Shown: positions 7,600 to 16,029 of the stretch, piece by piece
Layout of the letters: each line of letters opens with the position of its first letter
How positions within the stretch are numbered: position 1 is the first letter of the stretch
Origin: an uncultured Bacteroidota bacterium
Lineage (GTDB): Bacteria > Bacteroidota > Bacteroidia > Bacteroidales > WCHB1-69
Length of the DNA: 53,315 nt
NCBI GenBank assembly: GCA_902774175.1
Contig: CACYHG010000008.1
Span: forward strand, 1-53,315
Direction of reading: 5' to 3'
Notes under the pieces: generated by a model
The model's database searches: none
What the model saw: only the letters and a program-made list of their open reading frames with translations
Told to the model about the DNA's origin: nothing
Translations under genes and position numbers: made by a program

Positions 7600-9402
7600 C
7601 TATTTCTTCCCCATAGATTTAATGTACAACCCTTCCGAGGCTTTCGGCGCATCGCACTGGATGTGCAGGTAGGAGAGCCCTATGCTGTAGTCATGCGCCA
7701 TGGCGCAGGTGGAGACCTGCTGCCCGTCCACGAAGAGTTGGGCGGTGCGCTGTGACAGGTCGAAAAGAATACGGATTTTATGGTATCCGCCAGGCGGAAG
7801 CGTCCGCCCGTCCAGCCGGAAGCTGAATAGGGCATTCTCCGCGACATGTTCGTCGCAGGGGTTGTACCAGCAGTCGCACAGTGAAATCCTTACGGCATCC
7901 TCCGCCAAAAGGATCTCCGTCTCCACTTCGCCCTGCAGGGCGGCGGGGAAATTCCACACCAGCCCCTGGATCGGATTGAGCAGGCGCGGGTCATCGATGC
8001 GGCATAGCTGCACCACCTCCCAAGGCGAACCTTCCGGGTCCATCGCCTTGACGGCTCCGTTGGTGCGGTTGTAGGAGCAGTGTCCGTTGCGGTCGGTGTG
8101 CCCCACAAAGCTTTTGAGATAGACCTGCGTGGAGACGTTGACCAGCCCTTCGTAGAAATCTTCGTGCCGTTCCGTCTCGTACAGCCAGTCCAGATCGAAG
8201 ATGATCAGCCTGCGGCTGATTTCGTTCTGGCCGACCGCCACCAGAATCTTGTTGTATGGCAGCTCGATGGCCTGGAACTGGTGCACGCTCTTGTCGTTGG
8301 ATGAGAGCGGCGTTCCGATGTAGCGGAAATCGGCATTGTTGCGTATGCCGTTGAGATAGAGTTCGCGTGCGCCTATCCATGTTTTGCCGCCGTCCTCGCT
8401 TATGGCGACATGGCTCGCATCGCGGTTGGTGAAATGGTCCTCGCAGCGTCCGGAGAGCACGCTCGGTTTCGCGTTGCGCTGCGTGCGGTGGTCAACTTCG
8501 GCCAGTGGGCGCGTGTTGTTCCAGAAGCAGACAATCCGCCCGTCGGAGAGGCGCAGCAGGAAGGGAGTGGTGTTGCAGCCTTGGAAAGGCGAGGGTTCCG
8601 GATTGCTCCAGTGTTCGCCTCCATCTTCCGAAACGGTCTGGTAGAAGCGGTCGGTGGAGTTGCGCAACAGCAGCAGCAGTTTGCCGGGAGCGGTCTCGCA
8701 GACGTTTGGTTCCGTGCCGTTCCCGATGCTCCAGCGCACATCCTTGTGCGGATATGTCACCTGCTGTTGCGGCGGCAGCGGCAGCGGAATGCAGCGGAAG
8801 GTGGCTCCGTTGTCATCTGAACGGAAAAAGGCTCCGGGCCGCTTTTCGGCGGCGTCCTGCTGCTGTGCGGTGAAGAAGATTTGCTTGCCGTCTATGGAGA
8901 GTTGCGGAAGAAAGGCCTCGCGGTACAGGCTGTCGCTTATTTTGGTTATCTGCGGTTTTGCATCATCCGGGCCGGTTTTGGAGCTCCAGACAAAGGTGCC
9001 TTCGCGGCTGTCGTCACCGCATCTTATCCAGATTCCCATTTCCGGGAAATAGCTTGCCGACCCCATCATGCCTTTTGCGAAATGCTGCTTCCAGGTGAGG
9101 CCGCAGTCGGTGGAGGAGAGGAAAACGGGAAGCCCTTCGGGATGCTCTTCTGTCCGGTAACAGAATCCGTAGGCGCGTATTTCGCCGTCCGGCATCACAC
9201 AGAGGCCGGTGCGGGCGTCGGCTGGCGGCACTCCGACCACGGTCGGCGCATAAATGCGCTGGAGCATCTCCTTCTCCTCCGGCGCAAGCCGCCGTTTCAT
9301 TGCATCGATGAGGGCGGTTTGGGAGGATTGTGCATGTATCGTTATGTGGCAGAATATTATAAGCAGGATAAGGCAGCTTGAAATCCGTGGAAGTGTTCTC
9401 AT
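7600..9402 (-). CDS. Secreted Asp-box (BNR) beta-propeller protein, sialidase-like
   Basis: 600 residues from ATG 9402, giving a signal peptide (ISSCLILLIIFCHITIHAQ); the longer frame to 9576 has no such N-terminus. Four Asp-box repeats are visible: SSTDCGLTW, SDDNGATF, SEDGGEHW and SEDGGKTW. The C-terminal 110 residues (WNFPAALQGEVETEILL onward, with ILFDLSQRTAQLFVDGQ) look like a concanavalin-type lectin sandwich. Exo-sialidases of family GH33 have this propeller, but I do not see a clear FRIP motif near the N-terminus. A sialidase or other exo-glycosidase or binding protein is therefore possible and the substrate uncertain. It is transcribed divergently from the MATE gene at 9521. Confidence 0.75.
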   Translation of the reverse strand: MRTLPRISSCLILLIIFCHITIHAQSSQTALIDAMKRRLAPEEKEMLQRIYAPTVVGVPPADARTGLCVMPDGEIRAYGFCYRTEEHPEGLPVFLSSTDCGLTWKQHFAKGMMGSASYFPEMGIWIRCGDDSREGTFVWSSKTGPDDAKPQITKISDSLYREAFLPQLSIDGKQIFFTAQQQDAAEKRPGAFFRSDDNGATFRCIPLPLPPQQQVTYPHKDVRWSIGNGTEPNVCETAPGKLLLLLRNSTDRFYQTVSEDGGEHWSNPEPSPFQGCNTTPFLLRLSDGRIVCFWNNTRPLAEVDHRTQRNAKPSVLSGRCEDHFTNRDASHVAISEDGGKTWIGARELYLNGIRNNADFRYIGTPLSSNDKSVHQFQAIELPYNKILVAVGQNEISRRLIIFDLDWLYETERHEDFYEGLVNVSTQVYLKSFVGHTDRNGHCSYNRTNGAVKAMDPEGSPWEVVQLCRIDDPRLLNPIQGLVWNFPAALQGEVETEILLAEDAVRISLCDCWYNPCDEHVAENALFSFRLDGRTLPPGGYHKIRILFDLSQRTAQLFVDGQQVSTCAMAHDYSIGLSYLHIQCDAPKASEGLYIKSMGKK

Positions 9403-9520
9403 GTCCGTATGTTGGGTTTTAAAACGCAAATTTCCATAAAAAAGGGATACGCTCCGATTTTTTTGAAAAAAAAAATGGATTCGGGCAATAAATCCGGCAT
9501 ATCCCACGATATATTTATTT

Positions 9521-10951
9521 ATGTCAGAAAATATGGAAACGGAAGTGACGGAAAGGACAAGGGAACTGGAGACCAAGGGTGTCGGGAGGCTGCTGTGGAC
9601 GTATGCCCTGCCGGCGGTGGTCAGCCAGCTGATAGCGTCGGTCTATAATATTGTGGACCGGATTTTTCTGGGTCAGTGCGTCGGGGCCATGGCGATTGCC
9701 GGGCTTGCCATTACGCTGCCGCTGATGAACATCATACACGCATTTGGTTCGTTGGTCGGAGCGGGTGCTGGGGCGCGGATGTCGATCGTGCTGGGGCGGA
9801 AGGATATCCGCTGGGCTGAGAAGATTTTGGGCAACAGCATGCTGCTCACCTTCATCTTCGGGTTCATCTTTGTGACGGGCGGCTACCTCTTTATGGACGG
9901 AATTCTGGAGCTGTTCGGCGCATCGTCCGACACCATCTCCTATGCGCGCGAGTACATGTGCATCGTGCTTCCGGGCATGTTCATGACCACACTTACGTTC
10001 AACTTGGCCAATCTGATCCGTTCGTCGGGCTATCCCAACAAGTCGATGTTCATCCTTGCCGGAGGCGCAGTGCTGAACATGCTGCTGGACGCTCTGTTCA
10101 TCTATGGGTTGGACTGGGGCATCGCAGGTGCGGCCTGGGCCACCACCATCTCCATGACTGTTTCCGCCTTTTTTGCAGTGATCCATTTTGTGCAGCCGAA
10201 ATCATTCATCCGCTTCAAAAGTCACGCTTGGGCGCCGAAACTCTATATTTTCCGCAACATCCTGCTGATAGGGATGAGCCCCTTCCTGATGAACCTTGCC
10301 GCTTCTGCGGTGGTCGCGCTGCTCAACCGGCAGCTGATTGCCTATGGCGGCGACATGGCGGTGGGCGCATACGGGGTGGTCAACTCCTACGCCAGCATTG
10401 TGGTGCTGCTTTTCCTCGGCCTTTGCCAGGGGATGCAGCCGATTGCCGGATACAACTACGGTGCCGGACACAGCCACCGGCTGAAGCGGGTCTATTGGCT
10501 GACCATGTGGGTCTGTGTCGGGACCGGCGTCGTTGGAGCGTTGCTGGCGGTCTGCTGCCCCCGGATGATTGTGCGGATGTTCACCGCCGATGAGGATCTG
10601 CTGCGCATCGGCGTGACCGCGTTGCGCTACCTGATGGTGATGGCGCCGCTGATCGGGTTCACCATTGTCAACTCGCAGTTTTTCCAGTCCATCGACAAGC
10701 CGTGGATTGCCATTGTCACCAGCCTTTCGCGGCAGGTGATTTTCCTGATACCGATGATGCACATTGTGCCGCTGCTGTTTGTGCGCTGGGGTTGGCCTGG
10801 GCTGCACGGCGTGTGGGCGGCCTGCACCATCTGCGATGTGCTGGGTGCGCTGCTCGCGCTTGCCCTGCTGCTGACGCAGCTGAAGGTGTTCCGTCCGGGC
10901 TATGTGGTGCCGGAACGCCGCCCGCGCAAGGAGGCCGGACCGAAATCATAA
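9521..10951 (+). CDS. MATE-family efflux transporter
   Basis: Twelve-helix cation-coupled multidrug exporter of the MepA/NorM type, 476 residues. Visible family features are LWTYALPAVVSQLIASVYNIVD split across the first helix, DRIFLGQCVG, GAGAGARMSIVLGRKD, and the repeat in the second half FLGLCQGMQPIAGYNYGAG. The basic, charged tail ends ERRPRKEAGPKS. ATG at 9521 was chosen; a second in-frame ATG four codons later is possible. It is only distantly similar to the MATE domain at 2902-4767, so the two are not recent duplicates. Substrate unknown. Confidence 0.93.
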   Translation: MSENMETEVTERTRELETKGVGRLLWTYALPAVVSQLIASVYNIVDRIFLGQCVGAMAIAGLAITLPLMNIIHAFGSLVGAGAGARMSIVLGRKDIRWAEKILGNSMLLTFIFGFIFVTGGYLFMDGILELFGASSDTISYAREYMCIVLPGMFMTTLTFNLANLIRSSGYPNKSMFILAGGAVLNMLLDALFIYGLDWGIAGAAWATTISMTVSAFFAVIHFVQPKSFIRFKSHAWAPKLYIFRNILLIGMSPFLMNLAASAVVALLNRQLIAYGGDMAVGAYGVVNSYASIVVLLFLGLCQGMQPIAGYNYGAGHSHRLKRVYWLTMWVCVGTGVVGALLAVCCPRMIVRMFTADEDLLRIGVTALRYLMVMAPLIGFTIVNSQFFQSIDKPWIAIVTSLSRQVIFLIPMMHIVPLLFVRWGWPGLHGVWAACTICDVLGALLALALLLTQLKVFRPGYVVPERRPRKEAGPKS

Positions 10952-10976
10952 ATAAACAGAGCCGCCCACTGGCGGC

Positions 10977-11009
10977 GTACAGGTATTGAAGTTTGTGAAG
11001 GTGGAGTGA
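10977..11009 (+). pseudogene. Relic: last codons of a third type IX cargo gene
   Basis: Read in frame from 10977, the sequence gives VQVLKFVKVE then TGA. The two complete genes just downstream end in VQILKFVKVQ. The nucleotide match (ttgaagtttgtgaag) is also close. The frame upstream carries TGG where the complete copies have KNG, and a stop at 10953-10955. This is best explained as the surviving 3' end of a paralogue lost by deletion. Confidence 0.7.
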
Positions 11010-11048
11010 TTTTTTTTCACACAGCACTTTTCCTATCCCTTTTTTGGC

Positions 11049-11056
11049 TATCTTTG
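11049..11056 (+). promoter_or_regulatory. -7 box of the type IX cargo pair
   Basis: TATCTTTG matches TAnnTTTG and is followed 26 bp later by the ATG of the first cargo gene. The second cargo gene follows 27 bp after the first and has no equally good box of its own, so the two are probably co-transcribed. Confidence 0.6.
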
Positions 11057-11082
11057 CATCCTGAAATCTAACACTGTTTATC

Positions 11083-12135
11083 ATGAAGAAACTCTTTTTA
11101 ATTTTGCTCTGCCTGCCGCTTTGTTTGCAGGCACAGACAACAGAGACCACACTCTCCGACACCACCGGCCACAAGCTGATGATGACCTTCACAGACCAGG
11201 ACAGTTTGCAGGACAGTGTGCCCCAACGGACTTCGTATATGTCTTTTTTCGGGAAGAACAAGACGGAATATAATATGTGTTATGCAGCAACCAGTTATGA
11301 TCCAAATCCAGAAGAAAAACCCATGTATATGGGAATTGTTGGGACTATACTTTTTGAATTCAAAGAAAAAAAGAGTGAATACAATGGCAAGATCTACAAA
11401 CTTAGCGATTATTATGATATTTATTTGAGGGAGGACACCGTTTTAGGACGACTCTACCGCTACTATCCTGAACTGGACACCGAGGTGGTGCTGTGCGACA
11501 TGTCATTGCATAAGGGAGACACCTTTCGGTTGCCGTTTTTACCAAAATCTTTATTATTGCCGAATTGGTGGGATTATTGTTATAATGAATGGGGTTATCC
11601 CCTCGTTGTGGATACTGTTTTCTATGTAGGTGAAAGAAAGCATATTAATTTTCATTACATAAAAAATAGAAGTTCAATTTTTTACGATGACAAAGGTGTG
11701 TGCAAGGAATATGGTCTGCCACTATCTTTTATTGAAGGGATAGGGCCATCTTATGGATTAGGTTTTTTGCCTGTTAGTTTAGAACTATATCTTCCTCTTA
11801 TGCTTTGTCTGCATAAGGACGACTCTCTAGAATTCATGCTTCACAAACCGACCGGATGTCATCAAATAGGAGGGGCTGTCAAGGAACCGAAGCGCACCAC
11901 GCTCACATTGCAACCCAATCCGGCGCAGGATTATATAATGCTGCGCAATGAGGATGCCTCGGATCTGGGTGGCGAGATTATCATCACGGATGCCATCGGG
12001 CGGGTGCTGCTGCACCGCACCATGGAAAATACGGAGATGCGCATCAACATCGGCAGCTACGGCAGCGGCCCCTACTTTGTCCGCTACCGCTCCAAAAACG
12101 GTGTGCAGATATTGAAGTTCGTGAAAGTCCAGTAA
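11083..12135 (+). CDS. Secreted protein with type IX sorting domain (paralogue 1)
   Basis: 350 residues. The signal peptide is MKKLFLILLCLPLCLQAQ. The central part (about 60-265) has no fold I recognise; it contains short conserved phrases such as DTVLGRLYRYYP, VLCDMSLHKGDTFRLP and PLSFIEGIGPSYG. The last 80 residues are a type A C-terminal sorting domain: LTLQPNPAQDYIMLRN, then IIITDAIGRVL, and the end VQILKFVKVQ. These proteins are exported through the outer membrane by the type IX machinery and usually anchored to the surface. Paralogue 2 follows 27 bp downstream with nearly the same first and last parts. Function of the centre unknown. Confidence 0.88.
   Translation: MKKLFLILLCLPLCLQAQTTETTLSDTTGHKLMMTFTDQDSLQDSVPQRTSYMSFFGKNKTEYNMCYAATSYDPNPEEKPMYMGIVGTILFEFKEKKSEYNGKIYKLSDYYDIYLREDTVLGRLYRYYPELDTEVVLCDMSLHKGDTFRLPFLPKSLLLPNWWDYCYNEWGYPLVVDTVFYVGERKHINFHYIKNRSSIFYDDKGVCKEYGLPLSFIEGIGPSYGLGFLPVSLELYLPLMLCLHKDDSLEFMLHKPTGCHQIGGAVKEPKRTTLTLQPNPAQDYIMLRNEDASDLGGEIIITDAIGRVLLHRTMENTEMRINIGSYGSGPYFVRYRSKNGVQILKFVKVQ
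11878..12135 (+). repeat. 258-bp near-identical block, copy 1 (sorting domain)
   Basis: This block and 13066-13323 have exactly the same length and differ by scattered substitutions only, with no indel visible. The middles of the two genes are far more diverged. Such a pattern points to gene conversion or strong constraint on the sorting domain. Confidence 0.85.
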
Positions 12136-12162
12136 ATATTCGTTGTCTCAAATAGAATTATC

Positions 12163-13323
12163 ATGAAGAAATTCTTTTTCATATTGCTCTTCCTGCCACT
12201 CTGCCTGTCGGCGCAGACACAAAAGACCACAATAGTTTCCGACAGCGACAGTCTTTCCGACACCCTGCCGCAACGGACTTCGTATATGTCCTTCTTTGGG
12301 AAAAAGAATACAGTATGGTCGTTAACTTTCCATATAACACATGCTTGTTGGAATAATTTTTTAGAGGTTTTGTCTGATTCTGGAATGAAGTCAGCTCCAT
12401 TTGATGTGGAAAATTTGAAAAATAATCTGGATTTCTTTGCAAATAGAGAGCAACAGTGTGCGTGTTTTTCAGAAACTGATACTGTTAATTACACTGTTTT
12501 GGCTGATCCGACATCTTCCGGAACATTGCCATTATCGTTGAGAGTGCTCAAACTAAGTCTTAAAAACGTTTCTGACACCTTCACCTACAATGGGCATTCC
12601 TATACGGGTATAAGCGGTGAAGACACCGTTAACGGCAGGTTGTACAGATTATATTATGATTCCATAGAAGTGCTCTGGTGTGACATGTCGCTAACGTTGG
12701 GCGACACTTTCAGGTTTCCTGATTTGACCGCCTTCGCTCATTACAAGGATGATTGGGAATATATGGGTCAGGGAAGTTGTTGGATTGTGGATTCCGTATA
12801 TTATTTGGACAACAGGAAAATTATTCGTTTTGAATTGGTGCAGGGAAAAACCCCATGGTGGTATCGTAAACTTCCGCTCTATTTTATTGAGGGAATCGGA
12901 CCGACTTATGGTCCGTTTGGCAAACTATGGGAGGACTATACCATGGACTATGGCCCTGAACTGCCCTTGTTGCTTTGTGTCTATAAGGATGACACCTTGG
13001 ATTTTATGACCAGTTCAGCATGGGGATGTGATATAAAAGCAGGTCCTGGTTGGTTTTATGATGCTGTCAAGGAACCCAAACGAACCACGCTCACATTGCA
13101 GCCCAATCCGGCGCAGGACTACATACTGCTGCGCAATGAGGATGCCTCGGATTTGGGAGGTGAGATTATCATCACGGATGCCATCGGGCGGGTGCTGCGG
13201 CACTGCGCCATGGAAAATGCGGAGATGCGGATCAGCACCGGCAGCTACGGCAGCGGCACCTACTTTGTCCGCTACCGCTCCAAAAACGGCGTGCAGATAT
13301 TGAAGTTTGTAAAAGTCCAGTAA
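12163..13323 (+). CDS. Secreted protein with type IX sorting domain (paralogue 2)
   Basis: 386 residues. Signal peptide MKKFFFILLFLPLCLSAQ, then the phrase LPQRTSYMSFFGKK shared with paralogue 1. The centre is diverged but keeps the same landmarks in the same order (DTVNGRLYRLYYD, VLWCDMSLTLGDTFRFP, PLYFIEGIGPTYG), showing common descent. Residues from about 302 form the type A sorting domain ending VQILKFVKVQ. An extra stretch of about 50 residues near the N-terminus (residues 50-110) is absent from paralogue 1. A bidirectional terminator follows at 13327. Family known only as cargo; function of the centre unknown. Confidence 0.88.
   Translation: MKKFFFILLFLPLCLSAQTQKTTIVSDSDSLSDTLPQRTSYMSFFGKKNTVWSLTFHITHACWNNFLEVLSDSGMKSAPFDVENLKNNLDFFANREQQCACFSETDTVNYTVLADPTSSGTLPLSLRVLKLSLKNVSDTFTYNGHSYTGISGEDTVNGRLYRLYYDSIEVLWCDMSLTLGDTFRFPDLTAFAHYKDDWEYMGQGSCWIVDSVYYLDNRKIIRFELVQGKTPWWYRKLPLYFIEGIGPTYGPFGKLWEDYTMDYGPELPLLLCVYKDDTLDFMTSSAWGCDIKAGPGWFYDAVKEPKRTTLTLQPNPAQDYILLRNEDASDLGGEIIITDAIGRVLRHCAMENAEMRISTGSYGSGTYFVRYRSKNGVQILKFVKVQ
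13066..13323 (+). repeat. 258-bp near-identical block, copy 2 (sorting domain)
   Basis: Second copy of the block at 11878-12135, in the same orientation 1188 bp downstream. Recombination between the two would delete one gene and leave a single hybrid, a plausible origin for the 3' relic at 10977-11009. Confidence 0.85.
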
Positions 13324-13326
13324 AAC

Positions 13327-13356
13327 AAAAAAGGCGGATTCACATCCGCCTTTTTT
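13327..13356. terminator. Bidirectional intrinsic terminator
   Basis: The arms AAAAAAGGCGGAT and ATCCGCCTTTTTT flank a four-base loop TCAC. Because of the A-run on one side and T-run on the other, it can end transcription of cargo paralogue 2 (+) and of the aquaporin gene (-), whose stop codon lies 17 bp away. Confidence 0.92.
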
Positions 13357-13372
13357 CATACGATGTCTGCCG

Positions 13373-14071
13373 CTATTCTTCTTTCTTGCAGCAGCATTTG
13401 CATTCGCTGCCGATCAGCTTCCAGATGCCGGCGGCCAGCAGTGCGCCGACGAACGGACCGACAATGAAAATCCACAGCTGTTGCAGCGCGGCGCCGCCTT
13501 CAAACACGGCGGGGGCGATGGAACGGGCCGGGTTTACGGAGGTTCCGGTGTAGTGGATGCCGACGAAGTGGATCAGGATCAGGCTCAGGCCGATGGCTAA
13601 TCCTGCGAAGTTGCCCGCACCTTTATTCGCATCGGTTGCGCCAAGCACGACCAGCACAAAAATGCAGGTGAGGACAATCTCTGCAATGAGGCCGGTGGCA
13701 ATGCTTACATTTGCCTGGCAGGCATTGGCGCCGGTGGTGGTGCCAAGTGCCGCATCGGGGCTGGTGGCAACCAGGGCAAAGAGGATTGCGCTGCCGATAA
13801 AGGCACCGATCACTTGGAACAGCATGTAGCACAAGGCGTCCTTGCAGTTAATGCGTCCCGAAACCCAACATCCCAGCGTGATGGCCGGGTTGATGTGGCA
13901 TCCGCTGATACCTCCGATGGCGTAGGCCATCGCGACAACGGCAAGCCCGAAGGCCATGGCTGTGCCGACCACCGAAGCGGTGTCTCCTCCGCAATTCAGG
14001 CTGACAGCCGCGCCGCAGCCCATCAGAACCAGAACCATGGTTCCGAACATTTCAGCTAAATACTTTTTCAT
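13373..14071 (-). CDS. aqpZ: Aquaporin Z-type water channel
   Basis: Inner-membrane channel of the MIP family, six helices and two half-helices. Both NPA boxes are present: GCHINPAITLG and GTSVNPARSIAP. The start was set at ATG 14071 (MKKYLAEMFGTMVLVLMGCG), which matches AqpZ; the frame stays open upstream to 14143 but adds a non-conserved segment. 232 residues, normal length. The C-terminal tail SECKCCCKKEE is unusual in carrying four cysteines beside lysines; whether they bind metal is unknown. A -7 box lies at 14111-14118. Transcribed divergently from the sodium-coupled transporter. Confidence 0.95.
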   Translation of the reverse strand: MKKYLAEMFGTMVLVLMGCGAAVSLNCGGDTASVVGTAMAFGLAVVAMAYAIGGISGCHINPAITLGCWVSGRINCKDALCYMLFQVIGAFIGSAILFALVATSPDAALGTTTGANACQANVSIATGLIAEIVLTCIFVLVVLGATDANKGAGNFAGLAIGLSLILIHFVGIHYTGTSVNPARSIAPAVFEGGAALQQLWIFIVGPFVGALLAAGIWKLIGSECKCCCKKEE

Positions 14072-14110
14072 AAGAGCATTTTTTAAGATTGAAAATTTAA
14101 GTTCAGGCTG

Positions 14111-14118
14111 CAAAGATA
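14111..14118 (-). promoter_or_regulatory. -7 box of the aquaporin gene
   Basis: Minus-strand TATCTTTG, 39 bp before the aquaporin ATG at 14071. The remaining divergent region up to 14231 must hold the promoter of the plus-strand transporter; TACTTTTG at 14200-14207 is the best candidate there. Confidence 0.55.
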
Positions 14119-14231
14119 GTCCATTTTCCCATAGGAAATTCATTTTTCCAAAAAAAAACTTTTACCGGCCGGAAACGGTTGCATGTTTCCTTTTTTAGTA
14201 CTTTTGTATTTTCAATGCAATACATATTATA

Positions 14232-15590
14232 ATGACTGCTTCGAAAGATACAAGGGGGTTCACCTCCAATTTGGGCGCCATTGTGGCGGCGGCGGGTTCC
14301 GCCATCGGGTTGGGAAACATCTGGCGTTTCCCCTACACGGTCGGGCAGAATGGCGGCGGTGCGTTTCTTCTGCTTTACATCTTGTTCGTGTTTTTTCTTG
14401 GATTGCCCATCATGATGAGCGAATTTGTCATCGGACGGCGTTCGCAGCGCAACACTGTGGGCGCGTTCCGGCAGTTGGGGCCGCAGTACAAAAGGTGGAC
14501 GTTTGTGGGTGTGCTGGGCATTGTGGCCGCATTCCTCATCTATTCCTTCTACAGTACTGTTGCCGGATGGACACTCAACTATGTCTTCCTGTCCGGCAGC
14601 GGGCAGCTCTCCGGCAGGACGCCCGAGGAGGTGTCGCAGGTCTTCGCTTCGTTCACATCCGGGACTGCTGCGCCGTTAGTTTGCCAGTTGGCGTTCATCC
14701 TGCTGACAGCGGCGGTGGTTCTGTTGGGTGTGCAGAAGGGCATTGAGAAATGCACCAAAATCCTGATGCCGCTTCTTTTGGTGCTGATGCTGCTGCTTTG
14801 TGTCCGCTCCCTGACATTGAGGGGCTCCTCTGCGGGGTTGGCCTTCCTTTTCGAACCCGATTTTTCCAAGCTTACATGGAGCAGCGTCCTTTCCGCTTTG
14901 GGGCAGGCCCTTTTCTCGCTCAGCATCGGTATGGGGGCGCTGGTCACCTATGGCTCCTACATCCGCAAGGAGGACAATCTGTTCAAGACAGGTGTGTGTG
15001 TGGCCGGTGCCGACACCCTGATTGCCCTGTTGTCTGGTATTGCGATATTCCCTGCGGTGTTTGCCTTCGGAATGAGTCCTGCCAGCGGTCCCAGCCTTGT
15101 TTACGAAGTTCTGCCGAATGTTTTCGGAAGCATGCCGATGGGTGCTCTTTTTGCCGTGCTCTTTTTCCTGCTGCTCTCCATTGCCGCGCTGACCTCCACC
15201 ATCTCTTTGTTGGAGATTGTGGTGCTTTGGGCGGTTGAGGAGCTGCACATGAAGCGTGTGACGGCCACTTTTCTGGTCTCCCTGCTGGTTTTTGCTTTGG
15301 GAACAGTCTGTACACTTTCATTCGGGCCGTTCGCCGACCTGCATATCATGGGCAAAACATTCTTTGAATGTCTGGACCATCTGACGGCTACCTACATGAT
15401 GCCAATTGGCGCATTGTGCATCATTTTGTTCCTCGGATGGCGTTATCCGAAGGCGGAAGTCTTCGACGAATTGACAAATCAGGGGCGCCTGAAGGCCGGA
15501 TATTTCCGTGTTTATTACTTCGTGTTGCGTTTTTTGGCTCCGATTGCCTTGTTTATTATATTGATTATGGGTATTTTAGGAAATAGTTAA
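14232..15590 (+). CDS. Sodium-dependent transporter, NSS/SNF family
   Basis: LeuT-fold symporter that couples sodium entry to uptake of an amino acid or similar substrate. The N-terminal signature AAAGSAIGLGNIWRFPYT holds the unwound helix 1 that forms the sodium and substrate sites. GGGAFLLLYILFVFFLGLPI follows, as in bacterial members. 452 residues with about eleven membrane segments, usual for the bacterial branch. The substrate cannot be told from sequence. It lies 94 bp upstream of the HU gene, which has its own promoter. Confidence 0.94.
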   Translation: MTASKDTRGFTSNLGAIVAAAGSAIGLGNIWRFPYTVGQNGGGAFLLLYILFVFFLGLPIMMSEFVIGRRSQRNTVGAFRQLGPQYKRWTFVGVLGIVAAFLIYSFYSTVAGWTLNYVFLSGSGQLSGRTPEEVSQVFASFTSGTAAPLVCQLAFILLTAAVVLLGVQKGIEKCTKILMPLLLVLMLLLCVRSLTLRGSSAGLAFLFEPDFSKLTWSSVLSALGQALFSLSIGMGALVTYGSYIRKEDNLFKTGVCVAGADTLIALLSGIAIFPAVFAFGMSPASGPSLVYEVLPNVFGSMPMGALFAVLFFLLLSIAALTSTISLLEIVVLWAVEELHMKRVTATFLVSLLVFALGTVCTLSFGPFADLHIMGKTFFECLDHLTATYMMPIGALCIILFLGWRYPKAEVFDELTNQGRLKAGYFRVYYFVLRFLAPIALFIILIMGILGNS

Positions 15591-15642
15591 CATTTTTTTC
15601 AATATTTTTTCAAAAAAATGTCATTAAAGCCTGTTTTTTGAT

Positions 15643-15650
15643 TATTTTTG
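15643..15650 (+). promoter_or_regulatory. -7 box of the HU gene
   Basis: TATTTTTG matches TAnnTTTG and lies 34 bp before the HU start codon in a very AT-rich stretch, suggesting a strong separate promoter. Confidence 0.55.
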
Positions 15651-15684
15651 CACATCTTTTTCATAACATTAAAAAATTACAATT

Positions 15685-15948
15685 ATGTACAAAGCCGAAT
15701 TAGTTAATGCAATGGCTGAAAAAGCCGGTATGACAAAGGTCCAGGCCAAAAAGGCATTGGATGCCATGATGGATACGACCGTGGAAACGTTGAAAAAGGG
15801 TGAGAAAGTTGTTTTGTTAGGTTTCGGAACGTTTTCCGTAGTTGAGAGGCCTGCCCGCAAAGGCCGTAACCCCCGCACGGGTGAAGTGATTAAAATCAAA
15901 GCCAGCAAATCGGTGAAATTCAAAGCCGGTGCCGGTATGGACATGTAA
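15685..15948 (+). CDS. HU-family DNA-binding protein
   Basis: 87-residue nucleoid protein that bends and compacts DNA as a dimer. The N-terminal helical body (MYKAELVNAMAEKAGMTKVQ) is followed by the beta-arm signature GFGTFSVVERPARKGRNPRT with the arm-tip RNPRTGE, then VKFKAGAGM at the end. Length is exactly that of HU. It is monocistronic, with its own promoter and a strong terminator 22 bp downstream. Confidence 0.97.
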   Translation: MYKAELVNAMAEKAGMTKVQAKKALDAMMDTTVETLKKGEKVVLLGFGTFSVVERPARKGRNPRTGEVIKIKASKSVKFKAGAGMDM

Positions 15949-15963
15949 TCCTTCAGATTTTCT

Positions 15964-15999
15964 AAAAAAAAGGCTTCTGTATCAGAGGCCTTTTTTTTT
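15964..15999 (+). terminator. Intrinsic terminator after the HU gene
   Basis: The stem arms AGGCTTCTG (15971-15979) and CAGAGGCCT (15983-15991) pair over nine bases with one G-T wobble and a three-base loop, preceded by an A-run and followed by nine T. It could also work for the minus-strand patatin gene that ends at 16030. Confidence 0.92.
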
Positions 16000-16029
16000 G
16001 TTTTCGGAAAACAGGCATGTTGCCTGTGG

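Noticed and set aside
7524..7652. Longer N-terminus for the small membrane protein at 7257
   Set aside because: It would overlap the end of the propeller gene and adds a non-hydrophobic stretch before a good ATG-led membrane segment.
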